A stretch of DNA of 39,822 bases from JAVBPT01 sp031549455 (GCA_031549455.1 JAVBPT010000041.1:1-39822), one strand, 5' to 3'; positions 15,820 through 23,632 are shown, numbered from the stretch's first letter. Numbers and translations are program-made. The notes: generated by a model not told the origin, from the letters alone.

Positions 15820-16011
15820 ATGAATCAAAACTTACTATGGCACATACTCTATGACAGCGAGATTCTTATAACTCTTCGAGAAATCCGTGCTTTACGCACC
15901 CAAAGCACAGAACTTGCTGATGAAAAACTACAGCGATTAATTACACACCTACGCAAGCTATTTCCCGGGGCAACCTTTGCGGAAATAGACAAAGCGATTC
16001 AGTTTGCTTAA
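15820..16011 (+). CDS. Cassette 4: shortest, most diverged member of the family
   Basis: A 63-residue protein. DSEILITLREIRAL aligns with DDPKLRELIKAAEK of cassette 1, and LFPGATFAEIDKAI with LVPDITANEMEALL; it stops where the others continue into the closing Trp-containing helix, so it is a truncated or minimal single unit. An ATG at 15814 is only two bases from AAGGAG; the ATG at 15820 has eight bases, as in cassette 2, and is preferred. It has a complete promoter, leader and terminator, which argues against it being a decaying copy. Confidence 0.65.
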   Translation: MNQNLLWHILYDSEILITLREIRALRTQSTELADEKLQRLITHLRKLFPGATFAEIDKAIQFA

Positions 16012-16037
16012 TCTTATTTCATCCTTTTTTCACTTGA

Positions 16038-16059
16038 CCTCTACGGAGGCCTTTTTTTT
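16038..16059 (+). terminator. Terminator of cassette 4
   Basis: CCTC-UACG-GAGG: a short stem closed by a UACG (UNCG-type) tetraloop, then CC and eight T. Confidence 0.75.
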
Positions 16060-16061
16060 AT

Positions 16062-16088
16062 AAAAAAAGATATCCTAAGATATCTTTT
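16062..16088 (-). terminator. A/T-rich intrinsic terminator facing the cassette array
   Basis: AAAAGATATC / GATATCTTTT, a perfect ten-base inverted repeat with a four-base loop. On the minus strand it is followed by further T and TAT, so it could end transcripts coming from the DUF3048 gene 200 bases away. It is back to back with the cassette 4 terminator. Confidence 0.5.
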
Positions 16089-16288
16089 ACTGTAAGCTTC
16101 TGAAGTAGTGAATGTAAAAGCTACACCCTAATTTCATAAGCATTCTGTGTAATACTATTCGTAATCTTACCTTACTCATAGCTTACAATACGATAAAGAG
16201 AAATTTAAATGAATAAATTATATAAGTTTTTACGCTTACACTCTTTATCGATTATAGTATGACTCCATTTAAAAATTTTATACACTTT
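16089..16288. other. Gene-free stretch with a perfect ten-base inverted repeat
   Basis: No plausible gene is seen. CGATAAAGAG (16191-16200) is repeated inverted as CTCTTTATCG (16241-16250), 40 bases apart, and each arm is preceded by GCTTACA (16181-16187 and 16234-16240). This could be the stem of an untranslated RNA of the downstream DUF3048 transcript, a paired operator or the remnant of a small repeat element. Nothing in the sequence decides between these. Confidence 0.45.
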
Positions 16289-17500
16289 TTATTTAATAAT
16301 TATATCACCCTCTAATGTGTTGTTCGTTGCAAAGGTATTCGGAACGATTGAAATCCAAGTCTTACCTCTGTTCAACTCAAGTTCCCGTCCAGATGGATCA
16401 GTGTAAACGGTTGGTGTATAGATATCCTTTTTAGACCACTTGATGGCCATTTGTGTACCATTGGTCATATAAATCCCGTCTCCTGATCCAATGGTTACGA
16501 TATCTTTTCTTCCCTCTTTATCCACTTTTCCTGCTTCAACAAGCGGCGAAACTTTTTGAAATAAAATCAAAACATTTTTATATTCCAATTCAATATCATC
16601 AAAAGTCTCATCTGTTCCAAGTGCATCCACCTGAGCTGCACCAAATTGGTGACGTGTGTACAGTGCTTTTGTCGTGTTGTATTTAAACTCCGAATGTTGA
16701 TAGTATGAGTATTCTATCTTCACATTATTCGCCGGTGCATCAAATTTGGCTTCATCTGTGTTAGCAAATTGGAACATTGGTCGATATTCTTCTTTATTTT
16801 CTTTCTTATAATTTACTTTGGCCCAACCCGCGAGAATCCCTGTGCCAGATGTAAATTTGTCATGAGGTGCTTTTCTCGTTTTATCTGTTGTAAACATTGT
16901 AGAGTCTAGGTAGGATAACCCATCAAGACTCGGACTATTATACGCTTTGATATCAGTCGTGGTTTTGGGACTCACGCCATAATGAACGAAAATAGCGTTG
17001 TTGTCAAAGGCATAACTTAACATAGAATGTCTTGCACTTCTTACCGGCCCAATTTTTGCCGTGTCTAAATCTTGAAATAAAGCAAGCAATCGAACCAATT
17101 CTCCTTCAACCGGTATTTCATAAATCACGTCCGCTTTGGATAGACCAGATTGCGGCAAAGCTTCTTGTGCATTGTTAATACTCACAATGACTGACCTTCT
17201 CACACCCTGTTCCTTTGTGATCGGCATCCCTGATAAAGGATTAATCATTTCATTATCACTTAATACTTCCCAAGGCTTTGGAAGAATAATCTCCTCAACT
17301 GGGTCCGTTTCAATATTATCTTGTTCTTTATCCACCGGTTTTTTGGTGGCCATAATTACAGCGTAAACGATACTTGTTATAAGTAAAACCACGATGAATA
17401 GAAGCAGCCCAATTCGACCATAATTAACTTTTATTCTCTTCTTTCTAAATGTAGAAACATTCCCCGCATTAATCATTTTTTCATCAAACTCTTCGTTCAT
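16289..17500 (-). CDS. DUF3048 (YerB-like) extracytoplasmic protein
   Basis: A 403-residue protein with one membrane anchor (about residues 28-50) and a large outside domain. Family features: NPLSGMPITKEQG, R-R-S-V-I-V-S-I-N-N-A-Q-E-A-L-P-Q-S-G-L, ADVIYEIPVEGELVRLLALF, KIGPVRSARHSM and the C-terminal G-K-T-W-I-S-I-V-P. DUF3048 proteins resemble B. subtilis YerB and are often lipoproteins; here a transmembrane anchor replaces the lipobox. Function is unknown. It follows the DgkA-PAP2 gene by 30 bases and is probably in its operon. Confidence 0.85.
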   Translation of the reverse strand: MNEEFDEKMINAGNVSTFRKKRIKVNYGRIGLLLFIVVLLITSIVYAVIMATKKPVDKEQDNIETDPVEEIILPKPWEVLSDNEMINPLSGMPITKEQGVRRSVIVSINNAQEALPQSGLSKADVIYEIPVEGELVRLLALFQDLDTAKIGPVRSARHSMLSYAFDNNAIFVHYGVSPKTTTDIKAYNSPSLDGLSYLDSTMFTTDKTRKAPHDKFTSGTGILAGWAKVNYKKENKEEYRPMFQFANTDEAKFDAPANNVKIEYSYYQHSEFKYNTTKALYTRHQFGAAQVDALGTDETFDDIELEYKNVLILFQKVSPLVEAGKVDKEGRKDIVTIGSGDGIYMTNGTQMAIKWSKKDIYTPTVYTDPSGRELELNRGKTWISIVPNTFATNNTLEGDIIIK

Positions 17501-17530
17501 TCTAATATCACGACCCTTTCATATTATTTT

Positions 17531-18244
17531 TTATGCAAATATTGAAAACATAAGCATAACAGATAGAAAACCCAGTATTGCTCCTGCTATCACTTCATAA
17601 GCAGAATGAATATTCCCCTCAACTCGACTCTGTGCTACCAAAAAGGCAAGTATATAAGCGAGTGTAATCAGTAGCATTTCATGTTCTGTCCCTGCGCCTA
17701 AAAATCCAACCACCGTTGCCAGACCAAATGATAACGCACTATGTCCACTTGGCATTCCGCCACGTAACATCTTATTATGACTTGTCATGGTTTTAATTAC
17801 AAGGGTGAAAATGATAATCAGTATAATCGAGATCAGTGTTATGTAAACTGGCATTCTTTTCAATTTGGTAAAAACACTAAACTTGGTATTCACGATTTTA
17901 TTATAGAACAATACATATGCAACCAAGATAGAATTCAACGTAGTCATGAGTACTGCAGCAGCAGCAACATCTTTTGCCTTCTTCACATGGGAGTTTCTTT
18001 TATTCCCAAACATGGCATCCAGTGCTGACTCAATTGACGTATTAATAAGTTCTGTTGTGATCACAAGTACAATTGTGAACATCAAAATCAAAATTTCTAT
18101 CGTTGTTAAATTGAAAAATAGAGAAGCTATAAAAACAACGACCGTTGCTAGAATATGGATCTTCAAATTTCGTTCTGTCTTAATGGCTCGAATAAGACCC
18201 AGTGTCGCATTATTGAAGCTGTCAAATAAGCTTTTATTCTTCAT
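17531..18244 (-). CDS. Fusion of a DgkA-type lipid kinase with a PAP2-type lipid phosphatase
   Basis: A 237-residue membrane protein in two halves. Residues 1-122 are a DgkA/undecaprenol-kinase domain with three helices, ELINTSIES (65-73) and the kinase motif H-x3-AKDVAAAAVL (86-99). Residues 130-237 are a PAP2 domain: K-M-L-R-G-G, PSGH (165-168) and SR-x5-H-x3-E (206-217), where the last acidic residue is Glu instead of the usual Asp. In Gram-positive bacteria the kinase phosphorylates undecaprenol and PAP2 enzymes remove phosphate from undecaprenyl pyrophosphate, so both steps of carrier recycling could be joined here. Overlaps the ybeY end by four bases. Confidence 0.82.
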   Translation of the reverse strand: MKNKSLFDSFNNATLGLIRAIKTERNLKIHILATVVVFIASLFFNLTTIEILILMFTIVLVITTELINTSIESALDAMFGNKRNSHVKKAKDVAAAAVLMTTLNSILVAYVLFYNKIVNTKFSVFTKLKRMPVYITLISIILIIIFTLVIKTMTSHNKMLRGGMPSGHSALSFGLATVVGFLGAGTEHEMLLITLAYILAFLVAQSRVEGNIHSAYEVIAGAILGFLSVMLMFSIFA

Positions 18245-18735
18245 TCACACTCCCACTTTTTTAAAATCTGTTTCTGCTTTGCAAACATTTGTTTTTTGTA
18301 CGCCTCTTTTATATGATCATAACCCAGAAGATGTAAGATACTATGGATAATCATCAGCATCAGTTCTTTTTCAAAGGTATTTCTAAATTCCTTTGCCTGT
18401 CCACGAATCACGTCTGGCGCTATAATAACGTCTCCGAGACTGATGAGTCCTGTCTCAATATCTCTGTACTCTTCTAGCTCATCCTTTTTCATCTCAGAAA
18501 GCGTAGCTGTGCAAAGCACGATATTCGGAAAAGACAACACGTCTGTCTTTGTTTCTTTCCCTCTGTACACTTTATTTAAGTTTTTGATTTCATCATTGGT
18601 AACAAATGAGATAAATACTTCAAACTGATCCCGCAGCCCCTCTTCTTTAATCGTCAAGCAAACTGCCTTTCGAATCGCTTTTTGATGCTGTCTTAACTTA
18701 AAGTCTGTGTTGTTACAATAAACAATCTTCATCAT
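18241..18735 (-). CDS. ybeY: Endoribonuclease YbeY (16S rRNA maturation)
   Basis: A 164-residue metalloprotein for 16S rRNA 3'-end processing and ribosome quality control. The zinc motif HSILHLLGYDH (residues 131-141) matches H-x3-H-x5-H, with serine where most have glycine; YRGKETKTDVLSFP (58-70) and S-L-G-D-V-I-I (99-105) are the other signatures. ybeY followed by dgkA is a common Firmicute order. A good promoter lies upstream at 18754-18782. Two adjacent ATG codons begin the protein; the ribosome site is weak. Confidence 0.92.
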   Translation of the reverse strand: MMKIVYCNNTDFKLRQHQKAIRKAVCLTIKEEGLRDQFEVFISFVTNDEIKNLNKVYRGKETKTDVLSFPNIVLCTATLSEMKKDELEEYRDIETGLISLGDVIIAPDVIRGQAKEFRNTFEKELMLMIIHSILHLLGYDHIKEAYKKQMFAKQKQILKKWECE

Positions 18736-18753
18736 TTTTTCTCATTTACAGAC

Positions 18754-18782
18754 ATTATACATCGTCTGTTTTGTTTTTTCAA
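18754..18782 (-). promoter_or_regulatory. Promoter of ybeY-dgkA-DUF3048 operon
   Basis: Minus strand TTGAAA (18782-18777), 17-base spacer, perfect TATAAT (18759-18754), 19 bases before the ybeY start. Confidence 0.65.
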
Positions 18783-18808
18783 TAGTTTTTACCATAAATA
18801 TAGAAGAT

Positions 18809-20104
18809 TTACTCTGTTTTTAACGCCTCTAATGCCTTTATCCTGGTCGCTCTTTGGGCTGGGAAATATCCAGAAATGATTCCAATTAAAAATGAGAAAC
18901 CCACTCCAAGCAACCCAAGCCACCAAGGAATATAGGAGACTGCGCTACCCGTTGGCATATAAAACATCCCGCTTAAAAGGCCGGAACCAAAACGATTGAG
19001 CACAAATGAAATCCCATAACTCAATCCAAGTCCAGTTATCCCCCCTAGAATCCCAATAATAGAAGACTCAAACAAGAATAACTTCTTGATATCCCCCACC
19101 TTACAACCCAGCACCTTTAAAATGCCAATCTCTTTGGTTCGTTCATAAGTGGCCATAATCATCGTATTGGCAATCCCAATCGCCGAAATAAAAAGGGAGA
19201 GTGCACCAATCCCGCCCAGGATTAATTGTAAGGTCCTTGCAGTTTGTTGTAAGGACTTAAGACTATCTCCTAGACTGTAAGCACCAAAGCCCATTTCTTT
19301 AATCGTTTTTTGAATCTTCTCTACGTTTTTCACGTTGTTTGCAATAATCCAAACATTATCATACATTTTTTCTTGTTCTCTCTTTTTATCTTCGGCTGAC
19401 AAAATGCTGTAATACTCGTTCTTATATTTCTTGAGCTCATCAATATCCACATACACGCTCCAGTTCTTATCTCCAGTGGTGTTTTCAAGTTTCCCGGCCG
19501 CCTTTACCTTCACATCCACCTGCTTTTGCACCTCATTGGTATAACTCCTAAAAATCAGAGCCAGCCTTTCTTTCATCACATCCACCTCGACGGTATTATA
19601 ATTTCTAGAATTGGGATTGTAAAACCAAGTGGACTCATTCCCAAAAAGAAGGCCTGTTTTGTTATTCTCATCCAACATAACCCCTTCACTGACCATCGGA
19701 AAATCGAAGTACTTTATCTGGGAGGAGTCAATCCCCACGATTGAAATACCGGATTCATATCTCCCCGCCTTTAAACTTCCATAGAAGCGCATGGTGGGTG
19801 TGATGTATTTCACATTTGGGATTTGAGATAATGTTTCTACCACCGTATCATCAATTTTTTTTGGCTCAACTGGCGTATAATTTTTTGTATCCTCCGGGTA
19901 ATAATATGGATCCACCGTAATTAGATTCAGGCTCCCATTCTCCATGATCTGCTTCTTAAACGATTCATTCATCCCAATACCTAAAGACACCATAATAATG
20001 ATGGCAAAGGCTCCGATTGAAACGCTCAGAACGGTTAGGAAGGTTCTGATCTTTTTTCGAAAGAGATTTTTAAATCCCATCTTTACAAAATCCACAAATT
20101 TCAT
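18809..20104 (-). CDS. MacB/FtsX-type ABC transporter permease
   Basis: A 431-residue permease with the MacB layout: one N-terminal helix after FVKMGFKNLFRKKIRTFLT, a periplasm-facing domain of about 230 residues (MacB_PCD region), and three C-terminal helices beginning LILGGIGALSLFISAIGIANTM and T-K-E-I-G-I-L-K-V-L-G-C. These mechanotransmission-type permeases pair with MacB/LolD ATPases and act on envelope substrates rather than forming a channel. It is the last gene of the operon 23055-18809. Confidence 0.85.
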   Translation of the reverse strand: MKFVDFVKMGFKNLFRKKIRTFLTVLSVSIGAFAIIIMVSLGIGMNESFKKQIMENGSLNLITVDPYYYPEDTKNYTPVEPKKIDDTVVETLSQIPNVKYITPTMRFYGSLKAGRYESGISIVGIDSSQIKYFDFPMVSEGVMLDENNKTGLLFGNESTWFYNPNSRNYNTVEVDVMKERLALIFRSYTNEVQKQVDVKVKAAGKLENTTGDKNWSVYVDIDELKKYKNEYYSILSAEDKKREQEKMYDNVWIIANNVKNVEKIQKTIKEMGFGAYSLGDSLKSLQQTARTLQLILGGIGALSLFISAIGIANTMIMATYERTKEIGILKVLGCKVGDIKKLFLFESSIIGILGGITGLGLSYGISFVLNRFGSGLLSGMFYMPTGSAVSYIPWWLGLLGVGFSFLIGIISGYFPAQRATRIKALEALKTE

Positions 20105-20107
20105 ATC

Positions 20108-20329
20108 TTACCTGTACTTTCTCATTTTCTTTCTACCCAAAAAGATACCATATCCAACCGATAAGATAAAAATGACTGAAAGCAGAATACAAGAGGTAAG
20201 ATAGCTCACCTTTTTGGTAAAAAAGTTCCCGTCATCTACTACTTGCACTTCCTGACTCATTTCTCTTCCCGGACCTTTTACACTGATTCCTTTTGAATAA
20301 ATGTCTGTTTTAACTGCAATTCTAGCCAT
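20108..20329 (-). CDS. Small one-TM protein in the ABC export operon
   Basis: A 73-residue protein I do not recognise: a polar N-terminal part (residues 1-40), one hydrophobic helix (about 44-66) and a basic tail R-K-K-M-R-K-Y-R, suggesting an outside N-terminus with a short cytoplasmic tail. It starts 14 bases after the previous gene and ends three bases before the permease, with GGGG-type Shine-Dalgarno sequence at normal spacing. The tight packing supports it being a real, co-translated accessory subunit. Confidence 0.6.
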   Translation of the reverse strand: MARIAVKTDIYSKGISVKGPGREMSQEVQVVDDGNFFTKKVSYLTSCILLSVIFILSVGYGIFLGRKKMRKYR

Positions 20330-20342
20330 TTCCCACCCCTCT

Positions 20343-22358
20343 TTAAATTTCTTCCTCTAATTTTTTATTAATTCTTGATATGGTGATCCCTCTACTAATG
20401 AATGTGGCAAGCAGAAAAGTGGCGATCACAGAAAGCCCAAGAAGCCATCTTGAGATTCCTTTTTTCTCCATTATAATCGGTGTCGGCAACATATCTATCG
20501 GTTGATCATTCATTTCTGTCTCTGCTACAAAAGCGGAAAAAGGTTTTTCAACTTCAATCACCTCTCCATTTGAATCCTCAAAAGAGAGAACCAACACGCC
20601 ATTCACATTTCCGCTCTTTTTGGGTACAATCTCTATATCATAGTAATCATTCTTCCCCGCCTCAATGTTCCCAACATAGTTCATTTGGTTTTTGGGTTCA
20701 AAGTCCCCTCGTACGCTCACATTTAAATTGCTCATTTTGGCCTTTCCCATGTTGTAGTATTCAAAATTGATACTGGTCGGCACCTCTATAAACAGCATCG
20801 GCGGAACCGAAAGATTGTCGATAACCATCTTTAAATTTTCCGCCACGGGAATATTAATAATCTCTGTGGTGCTATAGCTTGCCCCATCTGCATCCTCATA
20901 ATCAAAAGCAATGGATACTGCGTATGAGTTTGAGACGGCATCCGCCTTTGTTCTTAGTTCGATGCTCCTTGCCGCGCTTTGCTTCGCATCCAATTTCTCA
21001 ACATAAAACGAATTGCTCCCCTTTGTGAGACTAAATACACTCCCTTCTGGCGTAATTTTCGCCCTTAGGTTCCGTATGCTCTTGCTCCCATTGGTGTTTT
21101 GAAATGAAAAATTTAGATTGAATGTATTCCCCGCCTTAATCGTTCCAATACTTGTACTATAGCTTGTAATGATAATCTTGGGTGTACTCTTGCTATCGTC
21201 CGTCTCATTTCCAGATTTCACATTCACATAAATCGTCTTGGTTTCCGTATAACTTTTATCATTGTCATCGGTATATTCAATGGCCACTTTTAACTCATTG
21301 AGTCCATTTTCAATCTTGGTCGAAGGAGCTAGTAGAAATCGTACCTCCTGAGAGGCTCCTGCCTTAATCACATCAAACAGCTTAATATCATTCGCTTCCT
21401 TTGGAATAAAGTGATCTTTTCCAAGCCCTTCTAGCTTAAACTTTACGCCCTTAGCTGAGAAGCCGCCCTCATTTTTAAAGGTTAAAAAAAGGTTGAAATC
21501 CTCTCCCGCAATCACATCTTTGTCATAAGCGATATTGCTCAAAACAAGCAGCGGATTCGTGAGTTCCTCTGTTATGTTAATATAAATGCTGTCTGTGTTG
21601 GTGTAGCTTTTTCCGTTGTCATCCGTATATTTTATCTCAATCTTTAAAGGGTAAAGTCCTTTTTTAGCGTTGTCATTAACGCGCAGTCTTAGCGTTGTTT
21701 TCTTCTCATTATATGCATAGATGGTCCCCATCTCGATTGCGCCATTATATGTTCTCCAGTTTAATGGAGCGTTGTCAAAGACCAAGGAGACTTTTATATC
21801 TCTGGCATAATCTTTTGCATTGTTTTTTAAGGTAACCTCAAGATCAAAATTTTGTTTGGGTGTAAAGTTAAGGTCTGCGTCTTTCGATACGCTCACTGTA
21901 ATATTCGGCGCATAATCTTTTGGTGTGGTGTCAATCTCAATATATTCTTTTTCTTTCTCAGGGTTTGTTGAAAGGTTGGTGCTAATCTCAAGTGTTTTAT
22001 CTCCACTAGCTGTTGTATAGGTGAGTGTAAATTTTAGTGTGCTTCCGGTACCCTTATATACCACGCTCAGCGTATCCACTGTTAGGTTGGTTGCACCTTG
22101 GGGTAAAGTCCCAAGCAAACTCCCCGTATTTTGTGGATCCACATAAAAATCGCAAGAGGAACTAATCACTAGGCTTTTTAGTATCACCGTCTCCGACAAT
22201 TTGTTGGTCAAAACAATCCGAACCTCTTTGGAATAATTTTTACTCATCCTCACCACATTGGCGGGTATAATCTCATAGTCAAGATTGGCATCTGCATAAC
22301 TCGTGTTTGTAAATACCATTAACAGTAGGAGCGCCCATATGTATATTTTAATTCTCAT
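20343..22358 (-). CDS. Secreted, C-terminally anchored protein with CARDB/Ig-like repeats (COG1361-type)
   Basis: A 671-residue protein with a signal peptide (residues 1-22, cleavage after S-Y-A), several repeated beta-sandwich domains, and one C-terminal membrane helix (about 643-663) followed by a charged tail. The repeats recur with an opening such as I-A-G-E-D-F-N-L-F-L-T-F-K-N-E-G or I-K-A-G-N-T-F-N-L-N-F-S-F-Q-N, typical of CARDB/NEW3-like adhesion or scaffold modules. It overlaps the ATPase gene by 11 bases and lies upstream of the permease, so it probably acts with the transporter at the cell surface. The substrate is unknown. Confidence 0.75.
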   Translation of the reverse strand: MRIKIYIWALLLLMVFTNTSYADANLDYEIIPANVVRMSKNYSKEVRIVLTNKLSETVILKSLVISSSCDFYVDPQNTGSLLGTLPQGATNLTVDTLSVVYKGTGSTLKFTLTYTTASGDKTLEISTNLSTNPEKEKEYIEIDTTPKDYAPNITVSVSKDADLNFTPKQNFDLEVTLKNNAKDYARDIKVSLVFDNAPLNWRTYNGAIEMGTIYAYNEKKTTLRLRVNDNAKKGLYPLKIEIKYTDDNGKSYTNTDSIYINITEELTNPLLVLSNIAYDKDVIAGEDFNLFLTFKNEGGFSAKGVKFKLEGLGKDHFIPKEANDIKLFDVIKAGASQEVRFLLAPSTKIENGLNELKVAIEYTDDNDKSYTETKTIYVNVKSGNETDDSKSTPKIIITSYSTSIGTIKAGNTFNLNFSFQNTNGSKSIRNLRAKITPEGSVFSLTKGSNSFYVEKLDAKQSAARSIELRTKADAVSNSYAVSIAFDYEDADGASYSTTEIINIPVAENLKMVIDNLSVPPMLFIEVPTSINFEYYNMGKAKMSNLNVSVRGDFEPKNQMNYVGNIEAGKNDYYDIEIVPKKSGNVNGVLVLSFEDSNGEVIEVEKPFSAFVAETEMNDQPIDMLPTPIIMEKKGISRWLLGLSVIATFLLATFISRGITISRINKKLEEEI

Positions 22359-23055
22359 TTTGTTCCTCCATCTCTTCTACTTTTGTAATGCTTCCATCGT
22401 GGATATGTATGATCTTGTCTGCAAAAGTCGCCACTCCCGCATCATGGGTTACGATCACCAGTGTTTGATTATTTTCTCTCGCCATTTGCTTAATAAGTTT
22501 GATAATTTCGTTTGCCGTTTTGCTATCCAGGTTTCCCGTAGGCTCGTCTGCAAAGACGATCTCTGGTTTTGTTACAAAAGCTCTCGCAATGCCTACTCTT
22601 TGCTGCTGCCCTCCACTCATCTGGGTTGGTCTATGCTTCACTCTACTGGTAAGACCCACCTTGTCTAACATGACGCTTGCAATCTGTCTTCTATTTTTGG
22701 CCGAAATCCTTTTAAAGATCAGCGGCATCTCCACATTTTCAAGTGCAGTGAGGGAATTAATAAGATTATAAGATTGAAACACAAATCCCAGATATTTTTG
22801 CCTGAAAATGGCTAGCTGGTTCTCTGTAAACTTGCTGACTTTTTTCTCATTCATAATCACTTCTCCTGACGTGAGTTTTTCAATTCCGGCCATCACATTT
22901 AGGAGAGTGGATTTCCCAGAACCAGATGCACCGAGTAGACAACAAATCTCGCCTCTTTTAATCTCAAGGTTCACTCGATCGAGTGCCACTACCTTTTCAC
23001 CACCCACATTGTATATTTTGGTTATATCTTTTAAACGAATTACCACATCATTCAT
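22348..23055 (-). CDS. ABC transporter ATPase, MacB/LolD type
   Basis: A 235-residue ATPase with Walker A LGASGSGKST (41-50), a Q-loop at F-V-F-Q-S-Y-N-L, signature MSGGQQQRVGIARA, Walker B IVFADEPTGNLD and the H-loop V-I-V-T-H-D. The P-T-G-N-L-D sequence and the size are characteristic of the MacB/LolD/FtsE group. First gene of the export operon; promoter candidate at 23074-23102. Confidence 0.92.
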   Translation of the reverse strand: MNDVVIRLKDITKIYNVGGEKVVALDRVNLEIKRGEICCLLGASGSGKSTLLNVMAGIEKLTSGEVIMNEKKVSKFTENQLAIFRQKYLGFVFQSYNLINSLTALENVEMPLIFKRISAKNRRQIASVMLDKVGLTSRVKHRPTQMSGGQQQRVGIARAFVTKPEIVFADEPTGNLDSKTANEIIKLIKQMARENNQTLVIVTHDAGVATFADKIIHIHDGSITKVEEMEEQNEN

Positions 23056-23073
23056 ATTATTACCTCATAGCTC

Positions 23074-23102
23074 ATCTTATCATAGTTGAAGCGTTTTGTC
23101 TA
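23074..23102 (-). promoter_or_regulatory. Probable promoter of the ABC export operon
   Basis: Minus strand TAGACA (23102-23097), 17-base spacer, TAAGAT (23079-23074), 19 bases before the ATPase start. Confidence 0.4.
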
Positions 23103-23136
23103 CAAAATGCGACAGCGTTCTTTATCCTTTTAAACG

Positions 23137-23166
23137 TAAAAAAAATAGTAATGTTACATTACTATT
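23137..23166 (-). terminator. Terminator of the RHH regulator gene
   Basis: AATAGTAATG / CATTACTATT, ten perfect pairs with a three-base loop, followed on the minus strand by eight T in total. It lies nine bases after the regulator's stop. Confidence 0.75.
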
Positions 23167-23174
23167 CGAATAAA

Positions 23175-23516
23175 CTAAAATTTATCTTTATAATCTTCTA
23201 GAAATTCTTTTATACTTCCATTAATCAGACGGCTAAAGGAAATCCCTCTTATTTCTTTGATGCTCGTCAACCTGCTATAGAGAGATTTACGAAGTACAAC
23301 TGAGCGATAGATCGAATCCACCCCTTTGGGTTTCTTGTAATATTGAATTTCTTTTTTGGTAAGCATGTATTCGATCGCTACGTTAATGATTTTACTAACA
23401 GAAGCATCATATACCTCCAAGGAAAGATATTGCAGATTTTTATATAAGTCCTGGTCCACATGTACACTTCTTTTAATGAGTTCATCCTTCCGATATAATC
23501 GATCTAGCGCATCCAT
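23175..23516 (-). CDS. Tandem ribbon-helix-helix DNA-binding protein
   Basis: A 113-residue protein with two internal copies of a ribbon-helix-helix-like motif. Copy 1 (residues 16-53) begins RSVHVDQDLYKNL and continues with S-V-S-K-I-I-N-V-A-I-E-Y-M-L; copy 2 (71-108) begins RSVVLRKSLYSRL and continues F-S-R-L-I-N-G-S-I-K-E-F-L. Each has the short strand, first helix, turn and second helix expected of MetJ/Arc-type folds. A single chain could form the unit that normally needs a dimer. A palindrome 13 bases upstream of the start may be its own operator. The assignment rests on pattern only. Confidence 0.6.
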   Translation of the reverse strand: MDALDRLYRKDELIKRSVHVDQDLYKNLQYLSLEVYDASVSKIINVAIEYMLTKKEIQYYKKPKGVDSIYRSVVLRKSLYSRLTSIKEIRGISFSRLINGSIKEFLEDYKDKF

Positions 23517-23529
23517 CTAACACCTCTAA

Positions 23530-23547
23530 CTATACAATATAGTATAG
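23530..23547. promoter_or_regulatory. Palindrome upstream of the RHH gene (candidate operator)
   Basis: CTATAC-AATATA-GTATAG, a six-base inverted repeat around a six-base centre, 13 bases before the start codon and covering -10-like sequences (TATACT, TATATT on the minus strand). Its position suits autorepression by the RHH protein; this is inference. Confidence 0.4.
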
Positions 23548-23604
23548 CTGAATATATTAAAAAAGAATACCTATCTCAAGTGTACAGATTTGTATACCAA
23601 GGGG

Positions 23605-23632
23605 TTCACTTTTTGTTTTTATTATGTATAAT
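23605..23632 (+). promoter_or_regulatory. Promoter of the SpoVT-like gene
   Basis: TTCACT (23605-23610), 16-base spacer, perfect TATAAT (23627-23632), followed directly by GGGAGG and the ATG at 23649. It would give a very short leader. Confidence 0.45.
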
